DNA of 43,176 bases from Nocardia thailandica NBRC 100428 (GTDB lineage: Bacteria > Actinomycetota > Actinomycetes > Mycobacteriales > Mycobacteriaceae), in contig NZ_BAGK01000234.1 of assembly GCF_000308795.1 (NCBI RefSeq), positions 1 through 43,176 on the forward strand, read 5' to 3'. The notes beneath the pieces are model-generated. The model had not been told where the DNA came from. It searched no databases and saw only the letters and a list, made by a program, of their open reading frames with translations. The position numbers were made by a program, and so were the translations under genes. Below, piece after piece: positions 15,242 through 22,092 of the stretch. How positions within the stretch are numbered: position 1 is the stretch's first letter; each line of letters opens with the position of its first letter.

Positions 15242-15643
15242 GTGGCAGCGGAACGCACGACGATCAACCCGGTGACCTGGTCCGAGAAACTCGGGTTCGA
15301 CCAGGGCGTCCTCGTCTCGGGACACCGCCGGACCCTCTACTGCTCCGGCCAGACCGCGATGGGCGCCGAGGGCGAACCCCGGCACGAGGGCGACATGGCC
15401 GCCCAGCTGGCCCTGAGCATCGACAACCTGGAAGCCGTCCTGGCCGGGGCGGACATGACCCTGGCGAACCTGGTCCGGCTCGACGTCCACACCACCGACG
15501 TCGAACTCCTCTTCGCGCACTACGGCGTGCTGGCAGGCCGCCTGGGCGCGGCGCGGGTGGCGCCCGCCACCACGATGCTCGGCGTCACCCGGCTCGCCGT
15601 CCCCGGTCAGCTGGTCGAACTGACGGGCACCGCGGTCGCCTGA
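15242..15643 (+). CDS. RidA (YjgF/YER057c/UK114) family protein
   Basis: The 133-residue protein matches the RidA superfamily: LYCSGQTAMGAEGEPRHEGDMAAQ, ALSIDNLEAVLAGADMTLANLVRLDVHTTD, and PATTMLGVTRLAVPGQLVELTGTAVA. The arginine in GVTRLAVPG corresponds to the substrate-binding Arg of active RidA proteins, so imine/enamine deaminase activity is possible. The start is the GTG at 15242, with GGAG four to five bases upstream. It is divergent from the WYL regulator, a common pairing for small detoxification genes. It is followed after 43 bases by the methyltransferase gene on the same strand. Confidence 0.9.
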   Translation: MAAERTTINPVTWSEKLGFDQGVLVSGHRRTLYCSGQTAMGAEGEPRHEGDMAAQLALSIDNLEAVLAGADMTLANLVRLDVHTTDVELLFAHYGVLAGRLGAARVAPATTMLGVTRLAVPGQLVELTGTAVA

Positions 15644-15686
15644 CACCCGCGCGGGCGGTGCGCCCCCGGGGCCTAGACTCGCCCCC

Positions 15687-16361
15687 ATGGACGCCTCGGA
15701 TTGGGACGAACGCTACGCCCGCACCGAATTGGTCTGGGGCGCACCGCCGAACAGCACGGTCGTCGAGCACATCCACGGGCTGGACCGCCGGATCACCCTG
15801 CGCCCCGACGAACCCGGCGGCGCCGTCCCCGAGCTCCCCCGCGCGCTCGACCTGGCCTGCGGCGAGGGCAGGCACGCCCTGTGGCTGGCCACCCACGGCT
15901 GGCAGGTCACCGCGGTCGACTTCTCCCAGGTGGGCATCGACAAGGGCCGCACGGTGGCGGCGCGCCTGTCCCGCTCGGTGCGCTCCCGCATCGACTGGCG
16001 CTGCGCCGACATCACCGACCTGGACGCGGCCGGCGTCGCTGGCCCGTTCGAGCTGATCCTGGTGGTGTTCGTCCATCTGCCCGCGCCGGCCCGCCGCGCG
16101 CTGCTGCGCGAGGTGACCGCCCGGCTCGCCCCCGGCGGAACGCTGCTGGTCCTCGGCCACGACCGGCGCAACATCGCCGACGGCTACGGCGGACCCCAGG
16201 ACCCGGAGATCCTGTTCACCCCGGAGGACGTGCGCGCCGAACTCGGCGAGACCCGCGAGGACATCGTCGTCACCGTCGCCGACACCGTCCTCCGCCCGAC
16301 CGAGGGCAACGACGCGATCGACGCGCTCGTGGTCGCCCGGCGCGCCGAACCCGTCGACTGA
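15687..16361 (+). CDS. Class I SAM-dependent methyltransferase (TehB/thiopurine-type)
   Basis: The 224-residue protein opens with DWDERYARTELVWGAPPNSTV, typical of the TehB/thiopurine methyltransferase-like group, followed by motif I ALDLACGEGRHALWLATHGW (SAM binding), the acidic residue in VTAVDFSQVGID, the motif IV-like ELILVVFVHLPAPARRALL, and APGGTLLVLGHDRRN. The acceptor is unknown; relatives modify small thiols, metalloids or drugs. It may share a transcript with the RidA-like gene upstream. Its TGA at 16359-16361 directly abuts the stop codon of the convergent hydrolase gene. Confidence 0.9.
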   Translation: MDASDWDERYARTELVWGAPPNSTVVEHIHGLDRRITLRPDEPGGAVPELPRALDLACGEGRHALWLATHGWQVTAVDFSQVGIDKGRTVAARLSRSVRSRIDWRCADITDLDAAGVAGPFELILVVFVHLPAPARRALLREVTARLAPGGTLLVLGHDRRNIADGYGGPQDPEILFTPEDVRAELGETREDIVVTVADTVLRPTEGNDAIDALVVARRAEPVD

Positions 16362-16958
16362 TCAGTCGCGCCAGCGCTCGAACCACGGGCCGACGGTCGC
16401 GGCCATCTGCTCGAATCCGGTACGGAACGAGTGCGGCTGCCGGGGGATGACCAGCAGTTCGGCCGCGTCGGCGGCGTCGGGCACCCCGAACGGGTCGCTG
16501 CCGCCGTTGATCACCACGACGGGGATGTCGCCGGTCGCCAGCAACTCCTCGCGGCGGCTCTTCTCCGGCTTGCCCGGCGGATGCAGCGGGAACGACAGCG
16601 CCACGACGCCGCGCGCCCCGGCCTCGACCGCCGTCCGGCAGGCCACCCGGGCACCGTTGCTGCGGCCACCCTGCACCAGCGGCGTGTCCGGGTAGCGCCG
16701 CTGCAACGCCGCGACGATCTCGAGCCACGCCGCGTCCTGCGCGGGCGCCGATCCCGGCGCCCGCCTGCCCGCGACCCGGTAGGGCTGGGTCACCCGCGCC
16801 GCCACGCCGCCGTGCTCGATGGCCGAATCACAGACGGCGGCAATGTCTTTCGTGTCACAACCGCCGCCGGCGCCGTGCGTCATCAGCAGCAGGAACGCGG
16901 GCCGCGCCGGCCCGTCGAGTGCCACTTCCGCAGGCCCGGCACCGGTGTCGATCCGCAT
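16362..16958 (-). CDS. KANL3/Tex30-like alpha/beta hydrolase
   Basis: The 198-residue protein is a minimal alpha/beta hydrolase: FLLLMTHGAGGGCDTKDI (oxyanion region), LVQGGRSNGARVACRTA with the nucleophile serine in GRSNGA, VVALSFPLHPPGKPEKSRREEL, the acidic stretch VVVINGGSDPFGVPD (third-residue Asp), and the histidine in IPRQPHSFR. The PLHPPGKPEK signature is typical of KANL3/Tex30-type and bacterial dienelactone-hydrolase-related proteins. No signal peptide, so cytoplasmic; the natural substrate is not known. Confidence 0.88.
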   Translation of the reverse strand: MRIDTGAGPAEVALDGPARPAFLLLMTHGAGGGCDTKDIAAVCDSAIEHGGVAARVTQPYRVAGRRAPGSAPAQDAAWLEIVAALQRRYPDTPLVQGGRSNGARVACRTAVEAGARGVVALSFPLHPPGKPEKSRREELLATGDIPVVVINGGSDPFGVPDAADAAELLVIPRQPHSFRTGFEQMAATVGPWFERWRD

Positions 16959-17041
16959 ACCTCACCGTAGCCCCGCGCGCACGGCAGGCAACATCACGGC
17001 GATCGCGCGTGTTCCGCGCGTCACATTGCGCACGTCCCCTT

Positions 17042-17069
17042 TTGCAGAAGCACTACTGGCCGGTAATAT
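17042..17069 (+). promoter_or_regulatory. Promoter of fadE5
   Basis: TTGCAG (17042-17047) and TAATAT (17064-17069) are separated by 16 bases, the best sigma-70-type promoter match I see in the window. The fadE5 start lies 121 bases beyond the -10 box, leaving a leader of about 110 bases. Confidence 0.65.
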
Positions 17070-17094
17070 GTTCCATAAGTTACCCGCGAGTAGC
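17052..17094. promoter_or_regulatory. Two weak TetR-type operator matches before fadE5
   Basis: CTAC-N6-GTAAT (around 17053-17067) overlaps the -10 box, and GTTAC-N6-GTAGC (17079-17094) lies around the likely transcription start. Both resemble, with mismatches, the CTTAC-N6-GTAAG palindrome found before tetR and between fabG4 and fadA2. The positions suit a repressor, but the matches are degenerate. Confidence 0.4.
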
Positions 17095-17189
17095 ATGCGG
17101 AAAACCGGCAGCTACCCGGTGAACGTTCACACGGGCGGGAACGGCGCACACCGACCCGCACCAGAACTCAACGGAGAGTGAGTACTCAC

Positions 17190-19025
17190 ATGGGCCACTA
17201 CAAGGCAAACGTCCGCGACCTCGAGTTCAACCTGTTCGAGGTGCTCGGCATCGGCAAGCTCCTGGACGAGGGCGCCTACGGCGACCTGGACACCGACACC
17301 GTCAAGGAGATGCTGAACGAGGTCCGCCGCCTGGCCGAGGGCCCGCTGGCCGAGTCGTTCGCCGACGCCGACCGCAACCCGCCGGTCTTCGACCCGAACA
17401 CTCACACCGTCACCCTGCCGGAGTCGTTCAAGAAGTCCTACAAGGCCCTGGAAGAGGGCGAGTGGGCCAAGGTTCCGGTCCGCGAGGAGCTCGGCGGCCT
17501 CGCCGCCCCGTCCGTCGTCGGCTGGGCCCTGGGCGAGATGGTGCTCGGCGCCAACCCGCCCATCCAGATGTACGCCGCGGGTGCCGGCTTCGCGCAGGTG
17601 TTCTACAACAACGGCACCGACGAGCAGAAGAAGTGGGCCGCCAAGATCGCCGACCGCAACTGGGGCGCCACCATGGTGCTGACCGAGCCCGACGCGGGCT
17701 CCGACGTCGGCGCCGGTCGCACCAAGGCGATCAAGCAGGAGGACGGCTCCTGGCACATCGAGGGCGTGAAGCGCTTCATCACCTCGGCCGACTCCGACGA
17801 CCTGTTCGAGAACATCATGCACCTGGTGCTGGCGCGCCCCGAGGGCGCGGGCCCGGGCACCAAGGGCCTGTCGCTGTTCTACGTCCCGAAGTGGCACTTC
17901 GACTTCGAGACCGACACCCTCGGTGAGCGCAACGGCGTGTTCGTCACCAACGTCGAGCACAAGATGGGCATCAAGGCCTCGGCCACCTGTGAGGTCACCT
18001 TCGGCGGCCACGGCGTGCCCGCCAAGGGCTGGCTGGTCGGCGAGGTCCACAACGGCATCGCGCAGATGTTCGACGTGATCGAGAACGCCCGCATGATGGT
18101 CGGCACCAAGGCCATCGCCACCCTGTCGACCGGTTACCTGAACGCGCTGGAGTACGCCAAGACCCGCGTCCAGGGCGCCGACCTGACCCAGATGACCGAC
18201 AAGACCGCGCCGCGCGTCACCATCACCCACCACCCGGACGTGCGCCGCTCGCTGGCCACCCAGAAGGCGTACGCCGAGGGCCTGCGCGCCATCTACCTCT
18301 ACACCGCCGCCCACCAGAACGAGGACATCGCCAACCTCGTCTCGGGCGCCGACAAGGACGTAGCCTTCCGGGTCAACGACCTGCTGCTGCCGATCGTCAA
18401 GGGTGTGGGCTCCGAGCGCGCCTACCAGTACCTGACCGACTCGCTGCAGACCTTCGGTGGCTCCGGCTTCCTGCAGGACTACCCGATCGAGCAGTACATC
18501 CGCGACGCCAAGATCGACTCGCTCTACGAGGGCACCACCGCCATCCAGGCGCAGGACTTCTTCTTCCGCAAGATCGCCCGCGACCGCGGCGTGGCCCTGG
18601 CCCACGTGGCAGGCCAGATCCAGAAGTTCATCGACTCCGACTCCGCCAACGAGCGCCTCAAGGGCGAGCGCAAGCTGCTCGCCACCGCGCTCGAGGACGT
18701 CCAGACCATGGCCGCCACCCTGACCGGCCACCTGATGGGCGCCCAGGAGCAGCCGACCGAGCTGTACAAGGTCGGCCTCGGCTCGGTCCGCTTCCTGCTG
18801 GCCGTCGGCGACCTGTTCATCGGCTGGCAGCTGCTGCACCAGGCCGAGATCGCCCTCGCCGCCCTCGACAACGGCGCCACCGGCAACGACGTGGCGTTCT
18901 ACACCGGCAAGGTCGGCGTCGCCCAGTTCTTCGCCCGCAACATCCTCCCCGAGCTGACCGCCACCCGCGCGGTGCTGGCCAACCTGGACAACGACATCAT
19001 GGAGCTGGACGAAGCCGCGTTCTGA
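17190..19025 (+). CDS. fadE5: Long-chain acyl-CoA dehydrogenase FadE5
   Basis: FAD-dependent oxidation of acyl-CoA to trans-2-enoyl-CoA, the first step of beta-oxidation, with broad chain-length range in mycobacterial FadE5. The 611-residue product equals Rv0244c in length, and long stretches match it from memory: TMVLTEPDAGSDVGA (flavin site), DGVKRFIT-type GVKRFITSADSDDLFENI, VFVTNVEHKMGIKASATCEV, ARMMVGTKAIATLSTGYLNA, GGSGFLQDYPIEQYIRDAKI, and the catalytic Glu447 in LYEGTTAIQAQDFF. The C-terminal domain is the family extension ending NDIMELDEAAF. I chose the ATG at 17190 (MGHYKANVRD), matching the mycobacterial start; the GTG at 17178 is too close to the GGAG. Here it is separated from fabG4/fadA2 by about 3 kb of accessory genes. 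Confidence 0.96.
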   Translation: MGHYKANVRDLEFNLFEVLGIGKLLDEGAYGDLDTDTVKEMLNEVRRLAEGPLAESFADADRNPPVFDPNTHTVTLPESFKKSYKALEEGEWAKVPVREELGGLAAPSVVGWALGEMVLGANPPIQMYAAGAGFAQVFYNNGTDEQKKWAAKIADRNWGATMVLTEPDAGSDVGAGRTKAIKQEDGSWHIEGVKRFITSADSDDLFENIMHLVLARPEGAGPGTKGLSLFYVPKWHFDFETDTLGERNGVFVTNVEHKMGIKASATCEVTFGGHGVPAKGWLVGEVHNGIAQMFDVIENARMMVGTKAIATLSTGYLNALEYAKTRVQGADLTQMTDKTAPRVTITHHPDVRRSLATQKAYAEGLRAIYLYTAAHQNEDIANLVSGADKDVAFRVNDLLLPIVKGVGSERAYQYLTDSLQTFGGSGFLQDYPIEQYIRDAKIDSLYEGTTAIQAQDFFFRKIARDRGVALAHVAGQIQKFIDSDSANERLKGERKLLATALEDVQTMAATLTGHLMGAQEQPTELYKVGLGSVRFLLAVGDLFIGWQLLHQAEIALAALDNGATGNDVAFYTGKVGVAQFFARNILPELTATRAVLANLDNDIMELDEAAF

Positions 19026-19055
19026 TCCGTGATCGGGTAGACAGTAGACAACTGA

Positions 19056-19092
19056 CGGAAGGCCCCGGAGTCATCGACTCCGGGGCCTTCCG
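19056..19092. terminator. Terminator after fadE5
   Basis: A perfect 17-bp stem (CGGAAGGCCCCGGAGTC and its complement) with a 3-base ATC loop lies 30 bases after the fadE5 stop codon. There is no clear T-run. Confidence 0.85.
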
Positions 19093-19175
19093 CTGTCGGG
19101 CTTCGGCCCGCGATACAGCTTGTAGACTTGACCGGCGGAATCCAGTCCGCCCAGAGCGTCCGGGAGGAGGGTGTC

Positions 19176-19739
19176 ATGACCATCGAACCCATCACCCCCG
19201 CATGGATGCACCGGCAGATCAGCGCCGCGGAATACGACTCCTGGACCGAGGAGCAATGTGCAGGTGTCGAGATCGTCGACGGAATGGTGGTCGTGAGTCC
19301 CAGCGCGACCAAACGCCACAATCGCCTCGCCCGTATCCTGGCGAATGCCCTGGACAGCGCGGCAGGGCCGGACTGGAACGCCGACACCGACTTCGACGTC
19401 CGCCTCCAGGACGTCCCGCTCACCAACCGACGCCCCGACGTCGTCGTCTACCGCGCGGACACCATCGACATCGCCCCCACCCGGCCCGAACACGTCCTGC
19501 TGGTCGTGGAGGTCGTGTCGCCCGGATCGGAAACGACGGACCGGGTCGTCAAGGTCGACCAGTACGCCAAGGCAGGCATCGCGTTCTACTGGCGGGTCGA
19601 ACAGGCCCCGACCGGCGTCCCCCTGACCTACACCTACGTCCTGGATCCTGCGACGAGGGCCTACCGCGACGGCGAGGTGTTCACGGGCAACATCAACACC
19701 ACAGCCCCATTCCCCCTCGACATCGATTTGACCTTCTAG
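19176..19739 (+). CDS. Uma2 family (DUF820) putative endonuclease-fold protein
   Basis: The 187-residue product has the PD-(D/E)XK-like Uma2 domain: SAAEYDSWTEEQCAGVEIVDGMVVVSP, the acidic motif RRPDVVVYRAD, HVLLVVEVVSPGSETTDRVVKVDQYAKAGI with the E-V-V-S-P-x-S core and Lys of the K-x-x-x-Y motif, and YWRVEQ. These match the catalytic E / D / ExV / K pattern. Uma2 proteins are widespread in cyanobacteria and actinobacteria, often in many copies; some may be remnants of transposon-like or stress genes, but the role is unproved. The ATG at 19176 has a perfect GGGAGGAGG seven bases upstream. Confidence 0.9.
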   Translation: MTIEPITPAWMHRQISAAEYDSWTEEQCAGVEIVDGMVVVSPSATKRHNRLARILANALDSAAGPDWNADTDFDVRLQDVPLTNRRPDVVVYRADTIDIAPTRPEHVLLVVEVVSPGSETTDRVVKVDQYAKAGIAFYWRVEQAPTGVPLTYTYVLDPATRAYRDGEVFTGNINTTAPFPLDIDLTF

Positions 19740-19819
19740 CACCGGACGGTCGCCGTGATGTCAGCGCCGCGTCGCCGGCGGGTCGACCACTCCGGGCCAG
19801 GACGCGCGCCGATCGCGGT

Positions 19820-20509
19820 TCAGCGCGGGCTCTTCAGGCAGAGGGTGTAGCTGTCGGTCGTGTAGACGAGTTCGGTCTCGGGATAGCGGGAGCACAGGAG
19901 TTCCGCCGTGCTGGAATTTCCGTGCGTGCCCGCGACTTTCGCGATGACCTTGCCCTGCGCCGCGGGGTCCGAGCAGGAGACCTTCTCCACGTCGGGCGAG
20001 CTGTCGTCGGTGCGGCTGCCGTGGCGGTTGACCACGCAGTCACCGATCTCGGCGCTGCTCGGCGACCGCTTCCCGGACTCGGCGCCCGAGACGATCACGA
20101 GCGGGACGAGGATCAGCGGGATCAGCAGACCGAGCATGCCCGCCCGGCGGAACAGCGGCTTGCCCGGGTCGAGGGGCATCCGCGGGCTGCCGGGGATGGG
20201 TGCGGGCAGGTTCTTGATGCGCTGCGCCGGAGCGATGTTCAGCAGCATGGTGATCGGATTGGCGATCGCGGAGACGATGCCCCACCAACCCAGGATCGCG
20301 CTTTCGGCGGTCATCCGCCGATAGGTCGCCATACCGCAGTCACGGCAGAACGGCCCCTGTTGTTTCACGAATTGCATCATGATCAGGAAACCGCGGTGAC
20401 TGCGAATGGTCGCGGGCGCGGCGGGCGTCGACCCGCAGAAAACGCAGTAGATTCCGTTGGCCGTGCCGAGCGCGGCCGGAACCGCGCCGAATCCCTGTGG
20501 TGCCGACAT
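19820..20509 (-). CDS. Zinc-ribbon membrane protein with a Cys-rich extracytoplasmic domain
   Basis: The 229-residue protein has three parts. Residues about 1-65 form a zinc ribbon or treble-clef type domain with two CxxC knuckles (CVFCGS and FCRDCG). One amphipathic stretch (SAILGWWGIVSAIANPITMLLNI) and a definite transmembrane helix (AGMLGLLIPLILVPLVIVSG, about 125-145) follow. The outer C-terminal domain holds four cysteines (GDCVVN, VSCSDP, LLCSRY, TLCLKS), which likely pair as two disulfides; this part resembles the LppU/SCO3897-type domain of actinobacteria. A cytoplasmic zinc ribbon tied to an extracellular disulfide domain suggests a membrane-linked sensor or adaptor, but no function is established. 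Confidence 0.75.
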   Translation of the reverse strand: MSAPQGFGAVPAALGTANGIYCVFCGSTPAAPATIRSHRGFLIMMQFVKQQGPFCRDCGMATYRRMTAESAILGWWGIVSAIANPITMLLNIAPAQRIKNLPAPIPGSPRMPLDPGKPLFRRAGMLGLLIPLILVPLVIVSGAESGKRSPSSAEIGDCVVNRHGSRTDDSSPDVEKVSCSDPAAQGKVIAKVAGTHGNSSTAELLCSRYPETELVYTTDSYTLCLKSPR

Positions 20510-20583
20510 GGCACTCCCCCCAAAAAGATGATCGTTCGACCCGCGCCGAATGCATGCGGGCCAGGGGGGACAGTAGAGCGTCG

Positions 20584-20606
20584 CGGCCGGTGGGGCAAAC
20601 CGGCCG
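20584..20606 (-). terminator. Weak terminator hairpin after the small peptide gene
   Basis: CGGCCGGT / ACCGGCCG (8-bp stem, 7-base loop) begins six bases past the stop codon of the 37-residue peptide gene on the minus strand. Confidence 0.45.
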
Positions 20607-20611
20607 GCGGG

Positions 20612-20725
20612 TCAGTGGCCGGACGAGCCGTAGGCGAGAATGCTGAGCACCGGTCCCAGGCTGCCTGCCGAACCGGTGCCGGTGAGCAGACCCAGCACGG
20701 CGAGCAGGTTGTCGACCGATGTCAT
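20612..20725 (-). CDS. Very small hydrophobic Gly-rich peptide (37 residues)
   Basis: The minus strand encodes a 37-residue peptide beginning MTSVDNLLAVLGLLTGTGS and ending LGPVLSILAYGSSGH: hydrophobic, Gly/Ser/Leu-rich, no Cys, no charged cluster, no cleavable signal. The ATG at 20725 has GGGG about seven bases upstream; an in-frame ATG at 20743 would add six residues (MTKGLL) but lacks a good site. It and the next small gene on the same strand form a pair of tiny amphipathic or membrane-active peptides. In size and composition they recall the PorA/PorH channel peptides of corynebacteria (45-57 residues), but I see no real sequence match. Other options are a small membrane modulator or a leaderless bacteriocin. 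Confidence 0.6.
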   Translation of the reverse strand: MTSVDNLLAVLGLLTGTGSAGSLGPVLSILAYGSSGH

Positions 20726-20853
20726 CAAGAGCCCCTTTGTCATTCGCGACGAGTGCGGCAACGCTTCCGATTGACAACACTAGTCCGTGGACGGGGCGGA
20801 TGGGTCCGCCAGGTGCCGCGCGATGCCTCCGCGCGGCCCGGCGCCGACCGCGA

Positions 20854-20970
20854 TCAGAGGCTGGTCAGCAGGTTCGACGAGCCGCCGAAAAGGCCGAAGA
20901 GCAGGGTGCCGAGGTCGACGAGGCCTTCGGCGGAACCGGTGTCGGCGATGGCGTTGGCGGCGATGGTCAC
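20854..20970 (-). CDS. Very small hydrophobic Gly-rich peptide (38 residues)
   Basis: The minus strand encodes a 38-residue peptide: GTG start at 20970, N-terminal MTIAANAIADTGSAEGLVDL, then GTLLFGLFGGSSNLLTSL. A clear GGAG lies six bases before the GTG, supporting translation. Like its neighbour at 20612 it is Gly/Leu/Ser-rich and hydrophobic, starts with MT, and has no signal peptide or Cys. The two genes are 128 bases apart on the same strand, so they may share a transcript. No family recognised; channel-forming or membrane-modulating peptides are the most plausible guess. Confidence 0.6.
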   Translation of the reverse strand: MTIAANAIADTGSAEGLVDLGTLLFGLFGGSSNLLTSL

Positions 20971-21105
20971 AGAGTTCTCCTTGCGGTGGACCACGTGATC
21001 GTGCGTGCGCACGGTGGTGTCGGGGTTTGTGGTGCCTCCTCCCCGGAACACCGCACCGCCGGATCCTGGACCGGCGGCGACACCGTTTCTATCACGGAAC
21101 AATTA

Positions 21106-21125
21106 CATCCGCTCACCGGCGGATG
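21106..21125. promoter_or_regulatory. Palindrome upstream of the small peptide genes
   Basis: CATCCGC-N6-GCGGATG is a perfect inverted repeat with 7-bp arms. It lies in the 252-base gene-free stretch between htdX and the small peptide genes, about 135 bases before the 38-residue peptide start, and could be a regulator site. Apart from this and the htdX terminator I see nothing else in that stretch. Confidence 0.4.
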
Positions 21126-21176
21126 AACCGTACGCGAACTCGGCGCGAATTCGGATCACCGGCCCGAGACGGCGAA

Positions 21177-21208
21177 GGGCCGCACGCTCCCTCTCACACG
21201 TGCGGCCC
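21177..21208 (-). terminator. Terminator of the fabG4-htdX operon
   Basis: GGGCCGCACG / CGTGCGGCCC (10-bp perfect stem, 12-base loop) begins 14 bases past the htdX stop on the minus strand. Confidence 0.7.
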
Positions 21209-21222
21209 CTCACCGGTACCGA

Positions 21223-22092
21223 TCAGCGCAGGGTGGCCGTCAGATGCGGGTAACCCTTCTTCGGGTGCAGGATCGACAGATCCCAGCCGCCGTCGACCTT
21301 GTCGGCGTACATGTTCACCGACGAGGGCAGGAAGATCGGCTTGCCGAAACGGACCGTGTAGGTGGTCTTCTCGGGGACGCGGCCCTCGATGGTGCTGAGG
21401 ATGTTGGCCGCGGACCACATGCCGTGCGCGATGGTCTTGGGGAAGCCCATCGCCTTGGCGCCGATCCCGGAGACGTGGATCGGGTTGTGGTCGCCCGACG
21501 CGGCGGCGTACCGGTTGATCATCTTCTGATCGACGCGGGTGACCCGCAGCGGCGGCGGGGGCACCTCCTCCGGCTTCGGCTCCGGCTTGGGGCCGCCCGA
21601 CAGCGACGTGCGCTGCTGGTGCAGGAAGGTGGTGACCTGGCGCCACACCAGCTCCCGGCCGACGCGGATCTCGGTGATCGCGTCGACGAGCAGGCCCTTG
21701 GGGTGCTCGCGCAGGTTCTCGATGTGGGCGGTGAAGTCCAGCGGCTCGGCGAGGGAGATCTCACGGGTGCGCTCGATGACGTTCTCGAAGTGCACCGCGC
21801 CGACCGCGCTGAACGGGAAGTCCCGCGCGACGACCAGCTGCATGGACAGCGGGAAGGCCAGGATGAACGGGTAGGTCAGCGGGAGGGTGTCGCCGAACCG
21901 CAGCCCGGTGGCGTGGCAGTAGGCGGCGAGGTGATCGGGATCGACCTTGACGCCGTCGAGCTTGACCTGCCGGTCGGGCAGCGTGGACTTGCGGGCCGAG
22001 AGGCCGCCGGGCAGCGGGACCGCCCCGAGCGCGGCCTTCGCGTACAGCCCGCCGTTGCGCGGCAGCTCGGAGAGCGTGATCGTCTGGGTCAT
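21223..22092 (-). CDS. htdX: (R)-specific 3-hydroxyacyl thioester dehydratase, HtdX/MaoC type
   Basis: The 289-residue protein is a double-hotdog hydratase like Rv0241c (HtdX). The N-terminal half lacks the catalytic motif; the C-terminal half carries hydratase-2 motif YAAASGDHNPIHVSGIGAKAMGFPKTIAHGM, with the catalytic Asp and His (in GDHNPIH). It dehydrates (3R)-hydroxyacyl-CoA or -ACP to the trans-2-enoyl form and so partners the FabG4 ketoreductase. Its ATG overlaps the fabG4 TGA by one base (TGATG), indicating translational coupling. A terminator follows the gene. Confidence 0.93.
   Translation of the reverse strand: MTQTITLSELPRNGGLYAKAALGAVPLPGGLSARKSTLPDRQVKLDGVKVDPDHLAAYCHATGLRFGDTLPLTYPFILAFPLSMQLVVARDFPFSAVGAVHFENVIERTREISLAEPLDFTAHIENLREHPKGLLVDAITEIRVGRELVWRQVTTFLHQQRTSLSGGPKPEPKPEEVPPPPLRVTRVDQKMINRYAAASGDHNPIHVSGIGAKAMGFPKTIAHGMWSAANILSTIEGRVPEKTTYTVRFGKPIFLPSSVNMYADKVDGGWDLSILHPKKGYPHLTATLR

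Noticed and set aside
20854..21102. Longer ORF (82 codons) starting far upstream of the 38-residue peptide
   Set aside because: The upstream 44 codons are Gly/Arg-rich with no ribosome-binding site; the internal GTG has a clear GGAG.
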